This document shows positions 16,482-23,761 of a DNA stretch of 64,000 nucleotides, piece after piece. The notes below the pieces were generated by a model, which saw nothing but the letters and a program-made list of their open reading frames with translations, was not told the DNA's origin and searched no databases. Origin of the DNA: Gluconobacter oxydans (GTDB taxonomy: Bacteria; Pseudomonadota; Alphaproteobacteria; Acetobacterales; Acetobacteraceae); contig NZ_BJNM01000006.1 in the NCBI RefSeq assembly GCF_006539685.1, positions 40,973-104,972 of the forward strand. Direction: 5' to 3'. A program made the position numbers and the translations under genes. Position 1 is the stretch's first letter, and each line of letters starts with the position of its first letter.

Positions 16482-17719
16482 GCACCGCCCTGGACCAGAT
16501 TGTTTCCGACGCGACAGACAAAGCCGTCACTGCACAGCATCAGGCAAAGGAGCGTGAGGCACTTGGTCCGGCAGGGAGCAAGGCGCTCCTGACATTCGAT
16601 ACTGACGATTGGCAGGAAAGCTGCATCCCCAAACGTCCGTGGGTTGCTCCTGGCTATCTTCTGCGCGGCGCTGTTACCGTAATAGTCGGGGCGCCTGCAG
16701 CAGGTAAATCGAGCCTGATGGTTGGATGGGCAGCAGCTCTCGGACTGGGCCTGCGCTATGGGCGTATGCAGACACCGCCCCGCAAGGTCATGACCTACAA
16801 TGTCGAGGATGACCGCGACGAGCAGCGCCGTCGTTTTTCAGGTGTCCTGCGGTACATGGGCCGTACATCTGCAGACCTCCGCCAGAACGTCATCCGGATC
16901 GGCACGGATGGTATCGGAACCCTGCTAACCATCGATCCCAATACACACACCCTCGTTCCCACCGAAGCCATGCACCAGATGCTTCAGCAGCTTGCCAGCA
17001 TGCGCCCGGACGTCCTCATTCTGGATCCGCTAGTTGAGCTTCATGAGGCCGAGGAAAACGACAATACGGCCGTCCGCTCTGTCATGGCCTATTTTCGCAG
17101 TCTGGCAATTCGCTATGAAATGGCGGTTGTCCTGCTCCATCACACTCGTAAAGGCTCTTCAGCAACGGCTGGCGACCCTGACGTGGCACGCGGCGCATCG
17201 TCCGTCATCGGTGCTGCCCGTATCGTGCTGACAGTCACCGTTATGACCGAAGAGGAAGCCAGTAACTTTGGGACCAAGGCTGACCATCGGCGGTTCTTCT
17301 CCCGCGTTGATGGCGCCAAGATCAATGCCGCTCCGATCGGGACTGCTGAATGGTTCGAGCGGGAGTCACGCGAATTGGACAACGGTGACATGGTGCCGGT
17401 CATGGTGCCCTGGTCCCCGCCGCATGACATGATCTCCATGGAGCAGATGGACGCTATCAAGGCTGGCATAGCGAAAGGCAGCCCGACCGGTCCGTGGAGC
17501 CCGAAGCTTTCAAAGGATGCCCGGTCTGTGAAACGCCTTCTAAGTGAGAGCGGTGTCAGCACTGCTGAAGGGCAACGGAAGGTTCTGGACGAACTGATGT
17601 GTGCCGGGTTCGTAGCAGCAACATTCAAACGGGGAGATAACCGGGTCAAAGCACAAGGCCTACGTGCTCCTGACGGCTCGCCCGGTAACGTATATTGGCT
17701 CTCAGGCGCAGACACATGA
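16478..17719 (+). CDS. RepA/KaiC-like replicative helicase (AAA_25 type)
   Basis: 413 residues. GTG 16478 overlaps the primase stop (GTGA). Walker A GAPAAGKSS (71-79), Walker B VLILDPLVELHE (D183), and VVLLHHTRKG as the sensor-like strand. Hexameric ATPases of this class unwind plasmid or phage origins, and the repeat-rich region immediately downstream is the likely substrate. The C terminus resembles a winged helix (KRLLSESGVSTAEGQRKVLDEL). Confidence 0.88.
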   Translation: MSTALDQIVSDATDKAVTAQHQAKEREALGPAGSKALLTFDTDDWQESCIPKRPWVAPGYLLRGAVTVIVGAPAAGKSSLMVGWAAALGLGLRYGRMQTPPRKVMTYNVEDDRDEQRRRFSGVLRYMGRTSADLRQNVIRIGTDGIGTLLTIDPNTHTLVPTEAMHQMLQQLASMRPDVLILDPLVELHEAEENDNTAVRSVMAYFRSLAIRYEMAVVLLHHTRKGSSATAGDPDVARGASSVIGAARIVLTVTVMTEEEASNFGTKADHRRFFSRVDGAKINAAPIGTAEWFERESRELDNGDMVPVMVPWSPPHDMISMEQMDAIKAGIAKGSPTGPWSPKLSKDARSVKRLLSESGVSTAEGQRKVLDELMCAGFVAATFKRGDNRVKAQGLRAPDGSPGNVYWLSGADT

Positions 17720-17720
17720 T

Positions 17721-17850
17721 CCATGCATCTTCCATGCAAGATCCATGCATGCATGGATGTCGGAACCCTATAGGGGAGATGACCCATGCATGCGGGTCAC
17801 TCACCCTTGCGGGTTCCGTGCAAGATCCATGCGGTGGCAGTTGAATCTTA
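17721..17850 (+). repeat. CCATGCA repeats, probable origin-proximal iterons
   Basis: CCATGCA starts at 17721, 17732 and 17743, exactly 11 bp apart, the third forming the palindrome CCATGCATGCATGG (17743-17756); further copies at 17784 and (CCATGC) 17827. The stretches beginning at 17731 and 17815 share an 18-bp segment (TCC[A/G]TGCAAGATCCATGC) and later AAGGGGAGA-like words, so the region looks like an imperfect ~84-bp tandem duplication. No gene is seen here. Confidence 0.65.
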
Positions 17851-17903
17851 AGGGGAGACACCGCCCTCTCACGGCACTGAAATACCCATTCGGGATTTCC
17901 CAC

Positions 17904-18047
17904 AATGTCATACAGATCGGCCGTAATGTCCTACACAGGCTCATCCGGACATTTCCAAAATGTCTTACACGGCCCACTTAATGTTTTACCCGTTACGGAT
18001 TAGCGACATCCCATAATGTTTTACCCAGGTAGACTTTTTGTTTTACC
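17904..18047 (+). repeat. three pairs of 11-bp AATGTYYTACM boxes, presumptive replication origin
   Basis: Boxes start at 17904, 17925, 17959, 17980, 18015 and 18037 (AATGTCATACA, AATGTCCTACA, AATGTCTTACA, AATGTTTTACC twice, and TTTGTTTTACC). Within pairs the spacing is 21, 21 and 22 bp, two helical turns; pair to pair it is 55-56 bp. Before the third box, GACATTT (17948-17954) and AAATGTC (17958-17964) form a dyad. The array lies just after the primase-helicase genes. An iteron-type origin is the favoured reading; an operator array is the alternative. Confidence 0.7.
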
Positions 18048-18109
18048 GAAAAGGGGAGTAACGGGGGGACCAGCCGTTGCCCGGAAAGCACCTTGAAACA
18101 GAGACGGCT

Positions 18110-18223
18110 ATGCAAGAGAGAGAATTCTGCAGGGCGCCTTGTTTGAAGGCTTGGATTGATCTTCAAGGCGAAGAAGAAAAGGTCCGGTTTCGGGGTCTGA
18201 AATGCCCTTGCGAAAATCGATGA
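18110..18223 (+). CDS. possible 37-residue Cys-containing small protein
   Basis: ATG to TGA gives MQEREFCRAPCLKAW, ending LKCPCENR, with four cysteines arranged C-x3-C ... C-x-C that could bind a metal. There is only a weak ribosome site. It lies between the repeat array and the minus-strand gene at 18296. Real coding status is uncertain. Confidence 0.25.
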   Translation: MQEREFCRAPCLKAWIDLQGEEEKVRFRGLKCPCENR

Positions 18224-18295
18224 CCTGCTGGCCCGGATACTTCCGACAAATTGGGTGCCAACAGGCCGCGCTGTTCTAGAGATTTTTATCGAGTG

Positions 18296-18526
18296 TCAGT
18301 CAAAGATTGCAGGTTCTTTTTTCATCACCGTCGCATGAAACGCACGGCATAGAGCCTTCATCTCTCCTGCAGCTTCCAGACTTTCCACGGCACTCTGATT
18401 TTCTAAATGGCGAGCAGCCTTAGCCAGATTTTCATGCAGGCTCTTAGCGGCTCCTGGATGTATTTTTTCCAGTGTCTCACCAATGGCGCTTACGACAGCC
18501 TGAATTACCATTTGATCACCATTCAT
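18296..18526 (-). CDS. small helical hypothetical protein
   Basis: 76 residues, apparently all helical (IGETLEKIHPGAAKSLHENL, KAARHLENQSAVESLEAAGE). AAGGA lies 8 bases before the ATG on the minus strand. It is the only minus-strand gene in the right half of the element. No family recognised. Confidence 0.5.
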   Translation of the reverse strand: MNGDQMVIQAVVSAIGETLEKIHPGAAKSLHENLAKAARHLENQSAVESLEAAGEMKALCRAFHATVMKKEPAIFD

Positions 18527-18614
18527 CGTTCATTCCTTGTCACGTAGCGTGGTGAGGATCATGCAGTTGGGGCAACCCGTCAATTACTGAGCTCCCTCGT
18601 TTCGGGGAACTCGA

Positions 18615-18745
18615 ATGTCCTAAAAGGCAAGCCCATGTGGGACATGAGAACGATGGGACAAAATGACGGAAAGTCCTTGTCCTATGAAATTGCATTTGAC
18701 TTTTGAGACAACACCAATCTAGGGTCTAAGGGATTTTTAGGACAT
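18615..18745. promoter_or_regulatory. ATGTCCTA/TAGGACAT repeats in the serine recombinase promoter region
   Basis: ATGTCCTAAAA (18615-18625) and its exact reverse complement TTTTAGGACAT (18735-18745) flank the upstream region. A further CATGT-GGG-ACATG dyad lies at 18634-18646 and TTGTCCTA near 18678. A weak promoter (TTGACT 18696-18701) lies between. The words resemble the AATGTCCTACA boxes of the origin array, so one protein may bind both. They could also be recombination (res-like) sites. Confidence 0.45.
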
Positions 18746-18755
18746 GAGACCCGCT

Positions 18756-19322
18756 ATGAAGATTGGATATGCCCGCGTTTCGACAGTCGATCAGGATGCA
18801 GGACTGGAAGCCCAGATCCGGGACTTGAAGGCAGCCGGATGCGAGAAAGTCTTTGGTGAGAAGATCAGTGGCAAGGATGCAAAACGCCCTGAACTGCTGG
18901 CTGCGCTTGAATTTATCCGCGCCGGTGATGTGCTGGTGGTGACGAAGCCCGACCGCATGGCGCGCTCAACGGCTGACCTGCTGGCCTACGTTGAAGCACT
19001 GAAGACCAAGGGGTGCGGCCTGATTGTCCTGTCAATGAATGGGACAACGCTCGATACGACGAGCCCCACGTCAAAGCTAATGCTGACCATGCTTGCAGCG
19101 GTAGCAGAATTTGAGCGTGACCTCATGTTGGAACGTCAACGGGAAGGCATCGCCAAGGCGCGTCAGGAAGGCAAATACAAGGGCCGCCCTCGAACGGTCA
19201 TGTCCCAGGCTGAGACCATCCGCAAGATGAAGGCAGATGGACTTTCCGCGGCCGCCATTGCCAAGGAGCTCGGAATTGCACGCTCTGGTGTCTATCGGGC
19301 GCTTAATGAAGAGGTCAGATAA
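18756..19322 (+). CDS. serine recombinase (resolvase/invertase family)
   Basis: 188 residues starting at the canonical MKIGYARVSTVDQ (catalytic Ser in ARVST), followed by KPDRMARSTADLL and the long E helix; residues ~150-188 are the C-terminal HTH (MKADGLSAAAIAKELGIARSGVYRAL). An upstream in-frame ATG at 18744 overlaps the TAGGACAT box and is less likely. It may resolve multimers of the replicating element or invert DNA; no gene-sized inverted segment is obvious. Confidence 0.9.
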   Translation: MKIGYARVSTVDQDAGLEAQIRDLKAAGCEKVFGEKISGKDAKRPELLAALEFIRAGDVLVVTKPDRMARSTADLLAYVEALKTKGCGLIVLSMNGTTLDTTSPTSKLMLTMLAAVAEFERDLMLERQREGIAKARQEGKYKGRPRTVMSQAETIRKMKADGLSAAAIAKELGIARSGVYRALNEEVR

Positions 19323-19358
19323 GCATACGAACGTCGAAAGTAATAAAAAATAATCACT

Positions 19359-19395
19359 CGTCCCCCGGCGTCCCCACAGGTCCCCCACAATCCCC
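19359..19395 (+). repeat. internal array of four TCCCC boxes with 10-bp period
   Basis: CGTCCCCCGG (19359), CGTCCCCACA (19369), GGTCCCCCAC (19379) and AATCCCCAGT (19389). They have the same sequence class and phase as the boxes near both ends of the element. They may be an internal regulatory site or a fossil end left when the packaging genes to the right were acquired. Confidence 0.55.
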
Positions 19396-19461
19396 AGTTG
19401 TTTCATATTTACTTTTGATGTACTTCACATACTAAAAATATTTATTGAAAGATAAAGTATA

Positions 19462-19480
19462 ACCCCGTTATCAACGGGGT
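19462..19480 (+). promoter_or_regulatory. hairpin abutting the start codon of the 19481 gene
   Basis: ACCCCGTT (19462-19469), loop ATC with one more base, AACGGGGT (19473-19480), directly followed by ATG 19481. The only ribosome-site-like sequence (GGGG) is inside the hairpin's 3' arm, so translation may be structurally controlled. A terminator function is possible only if the true start lies further downstream. Confidence 0.4.
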
Positions 19481-19828
19481 ATGAAACGTATATCCCCCCA
19501 CTCAAGGCCAAGTAGCCTCCAGAAACTCGACGGAAGGAGCAAGGAAGCTCGCCTGCTCAAAAGAGTACGCTCTGATCTCATTGAACACGTCGGTGGAAAG
19601 CCTTCCGCAACCCAGAAAGCCCTCATCGAACGCGCGGCTTGGATGACGCTCCATGTCACCATGATGGACCGCAAAATGATGGAAGGAGGCGCTCCGGCTG
19701 AACGAGATGCCCGCCAGTATCTGGCATGGGCCAACACCCTTACGCGCACCATGCGCCAATTGGGAATTGAAGGCACCGCAGCAAGCGCACCCTCTCTGGA
19801 TGCCTATCTGAACGGACGGGTGGCATGA
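19481..19828 (+). CDS. phage-type hypothetical protein, possible small terminase position
   Basis: 115 residues ending 4 bases inside the large terminase gene (ATGA overlap). Basic N terminus (LQKLDGRSKEARLLKRVRSD), then helices with ATQKALIERAAWMTLHVTMM. It occupies the usual place of a small terminase subunit, but no clear HTH is visible, so the function is inferred from position only. Confidence 0.55.
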   Translation: MKRISPHSRPSSLQKLDGRSKEARLLKRVRSDLIEHVGGKPSATQKALIERAAWMTLHVTMMDRKMMEGGAPAERDARQYLAWANTLTRTMRQLGIEGTAASAPSLDAYLNGRVA

Positions 19829-21255
19829 ACATCATCGACGCGATGACGGATGACAATCTGTTCGGTTCTCATTTCCAGGGTGACACATGGGCCGCGTGGA
19901 AAGCTTTCCTCAAGGCACTCTTTGCACTTCCCATGGATGAGCAGGATCTTCCCTTTTATCAGCAGCACACGGGCCGGACGGAAGCGCCTACAGACCCATT
20001 CAAAGAAGCAACACTGATATGCGGACGCCGTGCTGGCAAAAGTCGTATTCTTGGCCTGATTGCGACCTATCTGGCGACGTTCCGAGATTACGCGCCCTAT
20101 CTCGCCCCTGGTGAAATGGCGACCGTTGCTGTCATCGCCTCTGACCGCAAGCAGGCCCGCACCATCTTCCGCTACATTTCGGGTACACTGGCCTCCGTGC
20201 CAATGCTGGCCAATATGGTGCAGGACGAGACCAACGAGACAATCACGCTCTCGAACCGGGTCATCATTGAAATTGCAACAGCCAGTTTCCGCGTCACCCG
20301 CGGCTATACATTTGCAGCAGTTCTTGCAGATGAGACAGCGTTCTGGCGTTCAGACGAAGCAAGCGCCAATCCTGATGAGGAAATCATCAAAGCCATTCGG
20401 CCGGGCCTGAGCACCATCCCGAGTGCAATGCTTCTGCTTGCCTCGTCGCCTTATGCCAAGCGTGGCGTCCTCTACAAGACTTTCCGGAAGCATTGGGCAC
20501 AGAACGATGCCCGCGTCCTAGTATGGCGTGGCTCAAGCATGGAAATGAACCCTGCTCTGGATCCTGCGATCGTTCAGGAAGCGTATGACGACGATCCTGC
20601 TGGTGCTGCTGCCGAATACGGTGGCGAATTCCGTAACGACATTGCTTCCTTCATTACCCCTGAAGTCATTCAGGCCTGCACAGTGCCCGACCGGTACGAA
20701 CTGCCGTTCATTTCAGGCAATCTCTACCGGGCATTTTGCGACCCTTCAGGCGGATCAGGCGATAGCTTCACGCTTGCCATCGCTCATGATGAAGGAGGCA
20801 TCACGGTCCTTGATTGCGTCCGTGAAATCAAGCCACCCTTCAGCCCCGATGCTGCAACCAAGGAACTGGCTGACACCATCAGGTCCTATGGCCTGAAGAC
20901 GGTCACGGGGGACCGCTATGGTGGCGAGTACCCTCGCGAACGGTTCCGGGCACACGGCATCAACTATACCCTCAGCGATAAGGACCGTTCAGGGCTTTAT
21001 CTCGAAGCGCTGCCTAAGCTGAACGCAGGCAAAGTTGAACTGCTCGATCTCAAGCAGATCGAACGTCAATTTTGTGGCCTTGAGCGTCGTACTGCTCGTA
21101 GCGGCAAAGACTCTGTCGATCATGCTCCAGGCAGTCACGACGATCTTGTGAACTCGATTGCTGGTGTGCTCGTGCAGGCCTCCGCACGCCGGATGCCCAG
21201 CTTCGCGGGATACAAATCCCAATCCCCCTACAGAAATCGGAGTTATGCCCTGTGA
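19825..21255 (+). CDS. terL: phage terminase large subunit
   Basis: 476 residues. ATPase: Walker A CGRRAGKSR (~66-74), Walker B VLADETAFW (D169, E170), then a coupling motif LLLASSPYAKRG. Nuclease: FCDPSGGSGDSF (D306), TGDRYGG, and HDDLVNSIAG near the end, the three acidic clusters expected. It cuts and pumps phage DNA into preformed heads. Its presence without portal or capsid genes is unusual and suggests use of another phage's heads or decay of a former prophage. Confidence 0.9.
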   Translation: MNIIDAMTDDNLFGSHFQGDTWAAWKAFLKALFALPMDEQDLPFYQQHTGRTEAPTDPFKEATLICGRRAGKSRILGLIATYLATFRDYAPYLAPGEMATVAVIASDRKQARTIFRYISGTLASVPMLANMVQDETNETITLSNRVIIEIATASFRVTRGYTFAAVLADETAFWRSDEASANPDEEIIKAIRPGLSTIPSAMLLLASSPYAKRGVLYKTFRKHWAQNDARVLVWRGSSMEMNPALDPAIVQEAYDDDPAGAAAEYGGEFRNDIASFITPEVIQACTVPDRYELPFISGNLYRAFCDPSGGSGDSFTLAIAHDEGGITVLDCVREIKPPFSPDAATKELADTIRSYGLKTVTGDRYGGEYPRERFRAHGINYTLSDKDRSGLYLEALPKLNAGKVELLDLKQIERQFCGLERRTARSGKDSVDHAPGSHDDLVNSIAGVLVQASARRMPSFAGYKSQSPYRNRSYAL

Positions 21256-21572
21256 TCGACAGGCAGATAAATGCGGCCATCCGTGCAGAGCGAGACCGCA
21301 GTCAACGCATTGAAACCGCACGTCAGCGTGTAGCCCCCATTCTTGGGATGGATGCAGCACTTCAGGCGACAAGTGCAGCCCAACTTTACCGCGACGCCTT
21401 GCAGACGCTCGGCTTTGATGCCCGTGGCGTCTCGCCAAGTGGTCTGGAAGCCATGATGGATATGGCAGGAAAGGTTCATCAGACCAGCCGTCTGAGCCCA
21501 CGCTCCTCCCTGGCCCATGACGCCGCATCTGACAGTCCGCTGTTTGGTGCCTCTCCCAATCGTAAAGCTTGA
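21252..21572 (+). CDS. hypothetical protein with DSPLxGAxP C-terminal tail
   Basis: 106 residues. GTG 21252 overlaps the terminase stop (GTGA). Helical N terminus; the C terminus DSPLFGASPNRKA resembles the end of the 22440 gene product. No family recognised. Tight coupling to terL suggests a role in packaging or head assembly. Confidence 0.6.
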   Translation: MIDRQINAAIRAERDRSQRIETARQRVAPILGMDAALQATSAAQLYRDALQTLGFDARGVSPSGLEAMMDMAGKVHQTSRLSPRSSLAHDAASDSPLFGASPNRKA

Positions 21573-21582
21573 GGGAAAGATA

Positions 21583-22293
21583 ATGGAAAACGCACGCCAG
21601 TACCTTGCTGACAGCATAGCCGCAGAACATGCCGCCCGTGAGGAGCAGAGAGCCACCCGGGCTGCTAGGGATACGGCGCGAACACGTTGCCGGGAATGCA
21701 GGGACGCTATTACCGCGGCTGAAGAGGCCCTTGCAAAAGCCCGCGAGACTGACCCTGACGAATTGATTGCCGCAGCCCGGGAAGGTCGTCCTCCCGTGCT
21801 CTCCAAGGCCAGTGAGCAGCGCTATGCACTGGCGGCAGCACGGGATGAACTGGAAGCAGCAGAGCGGACAATGACTGAGTTGAGCTCTCGTGTGCCTGAT
21901 GCTGAGGCGACACTAGGGTTTGCCAAAACCGCAACCATACAGGCTGCAGCACGTGTCATTCAGGACAGCCCTGAATGGGCTTCTCTGGTCGAAAAAATGC
22001 GTCAGCACGAACAGGAATTGACTACCTATTATGCCGTTATAGGCACGCTGTCAGATGCTGGTTTTTATCACCATACTGATCGCAAATTCGATCCTGCAAA
22101 TGATGGCGATCGCAAGGCGGCGCTTCGCATGAGACAGTCGGCCGACCAAGAAATTCTTACATCTTGGACAAAGGCTTTTTCCGGTCTTTCCAGTGATGCT
22201 CAGACGTTGCTTCCAGGCGCTGATGCCTCAAAGCCCATGCCCATAGAAACCAAGGTCACGAAGCCAAAGCGTAGCCTGTTCTCTGCCAAGTAA
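21583..22293 (+). CDS. coiled-coil phage hypothetical protein
   Basis: 236 residues from ATG 21583 (AGGGAAAG upstream). Residues ~10-115 are Ala/Glu/Arg-rich coiled-coil with a C-x2-C pair (CRECRD). The tail is basic (KVTKPKRSLFSAK). It could be a scaffold-like or structural accessory protein, but no family is recognised. Confidence 0.6.
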   Translation: MENARQYLADSIAAEHAAREEQRATRAARDTARTRCRECRDAITAAEEALAKARETDPDELIAAAREGRPPVLSKASEQRYALAAARDELEAAERTMTELSSRVPDAEATLGFAKTATIQAAARVIQDSPEWASLVEKMRQHEQELTTYYAVIGTLSDAGFYHHTDRKFDPANDGDRKAALRMRQSADQEILTSWTKAFSGLSSDAQTLLPGADASKPMPIETKVTKPKRSLFSAK

Positions 22294-22299
22294 AACGAT

Positions 22300-22321
22300 C
22301 CGCCAAGTTGGTAAGTGGCGG
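22300..22321 (+). terminator. weak hairpin after the coiled-coil gene
   Basis: CCGCCA (22300-22305) and TGGCGG (22316-22321). No T-run. The rest of the 22294-22439 gap shows nothing clear. Confidence 0.3.
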
Positions 22322-22439
22322 TCATAAACACCAACGAGCCATGGGGGCCTTCATGCTCAGCCCCGCGATGGCAAGACGGTGGAAGACCCTTCATCTTCCG
22401 CCGCACCTCTCTCCCCGCAAATAAATAAAGAGACGATCA

Positions 22440-22985
22440 ATGAAACAGGCAACACGCGATACGCTTGAGAAATTTCTGCATCCACGGATGTCCACAGAAC
22501 ATGCGTCAGAGATCCGGGATGCCATTGAAACCTGTGTATCTATGAGAGGATCCGAAGGGAAAGATTCCCCTGAACTGGCTCTCCGTACGACCGCGCTCCT
22601 GGGGCTTCTGGAAGATGATTTGACCCCCGACGAATATGAGCGGGCTAAAGAGATCGTTCTGGGCGATCAAGCCATTGCCCAGGATGCAGCAATCCGTGCC
22701 TGCCTTGGAATGCGCGATTACCGGCGTGCTGTCGAAGAGCTACGACCGCTCCTTGGGCGTGACGTTCTGAACTACGGCACGCCGGCCGGGCTTTATTGCG
22801 CTGGCCTGAGAATAATGGGGGTCGCTGTGGATGAAGCGCCCTTTGATGCTGCCAGAGCAATGTTCCGCAATGTCTGCCAACAGAAAAACGCTCAGTCCCT
22901 TGGCATGGATCGGGCTCCCGCCTCGCTCCAGCCTGTTGAGGAAGACTCTCCCCTTCACGGGGCAACTCCACGGCGCAGGAGCTAA
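22440..22985 (+). CDS. hypothetical phage protein with DSPLxGAxP C-terminal tail
   Basis: 181 residues, AAAGAGA upstream of the ATG. Helical, with DYRRAVEELRPLLGRDVL in the centre; it ends DSPLHGATPRRRS, matching 8 of 13 positions of the 21252 product's end. The shared tail suggests that both dock on the same partner. No family recognised. The next gene begins 4 bases after its stop. Confidence 0.6.
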   Translation: MKQATRDTLEKFLHPRMSTEHASEIRDAIETCVSMRGSEGKDSPELALRTTALLGLLEDDLTPDEYERAKEIVLGDQAIAQDAAIRACLGMRDYRRAVEELRPLLGRDVLNYGTPAGLYCAGLRIMGVAVDEAPFDAARAMFRNVCQQKNAQSLGMDRAPASLQPVEEDSPLHGATPRRRS

Positions 22986-22989
22986 GCTC

Positions 22990-23580
22990 ATGGCGAAATC
23001 ATTCATCCGGGGCCTGGATCGCCTTCAGAAAAAACTGGAAGGCGCAGCAAAAGCCGCATCCGCAGGTCTCATGGAGCAGTTACTGAACCGTGTCTTGGCC
23101 AAAACCAAAGAGCTTCCTCACCTGAACGTTGGTTTTTTTGAAGGCGCCACATATCCCCACAGCAATGGTAGCTCTGCTGGAAATCCTTACCCGGACGGTA
23201 CACCAGTTGCTGCGGTAGCCGCCTTCAATGAATTCGGAACGGATCGTATTCCTCCCCGGCCCTTCATGCGTCAGACCATCGCGAAAAATCAGGCCGCATG
23301 GGGTGCACTTGTTGCCGCATGCCTCAAGCAGACCCGTGGTGATCCAGAAAAGGCTCTGGCGATGGCTGCAGAGCAAATTGTAGCCCAGCTTCAGGAACAG
23401 ATCAGAACGCTTCAGTCTCCGCCCCTTGCCGAATCCACAATGGAAAATCGCCTTAGATCCACAAAAAAGAGCGGAAAACTCTCTACGGTGAACATGACGA
23501 CAGCATCCAAGCCCCTGATCGATACAGGACACTTGCTGAATTCAGTGGGTTACGAAGTCACAACAGGGAGGAAGGACTAA
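22990..23580 (+). CDS. HK97-gp10-like / tail-completion or neck protein
   Basis: 196 residues from ATG 22990. The segment VAAFNEFGTDRIPPRPFMRQTI is typical of phage virion-morphogenesis proteins of the HK97-gp10-like and related tail-completion families. Preceding HLNVGFFEGATYPHSNGSSA fits the same group. It is the only virion-component-like gene besides the terminase. It ends 60 bases before the right-end arm repeats. Confidence 0.78.
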   Translation: MAKSFIRGLDRLQKKLEGAAKAASAGLMEQLLNRVLAKTKELPHLNVGFFEGATYPHSNGSSAGNPYPDGTPVAAVAAFNEFGTDRIPPRPFMRQTIAKNQAAWGALVAACLKQTRGDPEKALAMAAEQIVAQLQEQIRTLQSPPLAESTMENRLRSTKKSGKLSTVNMTTASKPLIDTGHLLNSVGYEVTTGRKD

Positions 23581-23643
23581 TTGAGGCTGTGTTCGGCAGG
23601 GCTTCTAGTCAGTCTCTGGGGATTAGAATGCTTCTGAAAACTC

Positions 23644-23707
23644 CGTCCCCCGACATCCCCGGGCGTCCCCCGAAAACCCAGCATTAAACATGGGTTTTAA
23701 CGTGGGT
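23644..23707 (+). repeat. right-end integrase arm-type repeats
   Basis: CGTCCCCCGA (23644), CATCCCCGGG (23654) and CGTCCCCCGA (23664) in exact 10-bp phase, then AACATGGGT (23687-23695) and AACGTGGGT (23699-23707), 12 bp start to start as at the left end. The rest of 23581-23761 shows no gene. Confidence 0.6.
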
Positions 23708-23761
23708 CAGAAGAGGTATTTTTTCAAGAAATGGCTATTATCAAGGAAAATAAGGCCACCA

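Noticed and set aside
17904..18047. CRISPR array
   Set aside because: The repeats are only 11 bp, paired and degenerate, with no repeat-spacer pattern and no cas genes in the window.
18296..19322. Invertible segment controlled by the serine recombinase
   Set aside because: The inverted ATGTCCTAAAA copies enclose only ~110 bp of upstream DNA without a gene, so a phase-variable switch is not supported by sequence alone.
22342..22425. A 27-codon open frame beginning MGAFMLSPAM between phage genes
   Set aside because: No ribosome site and too short to support.
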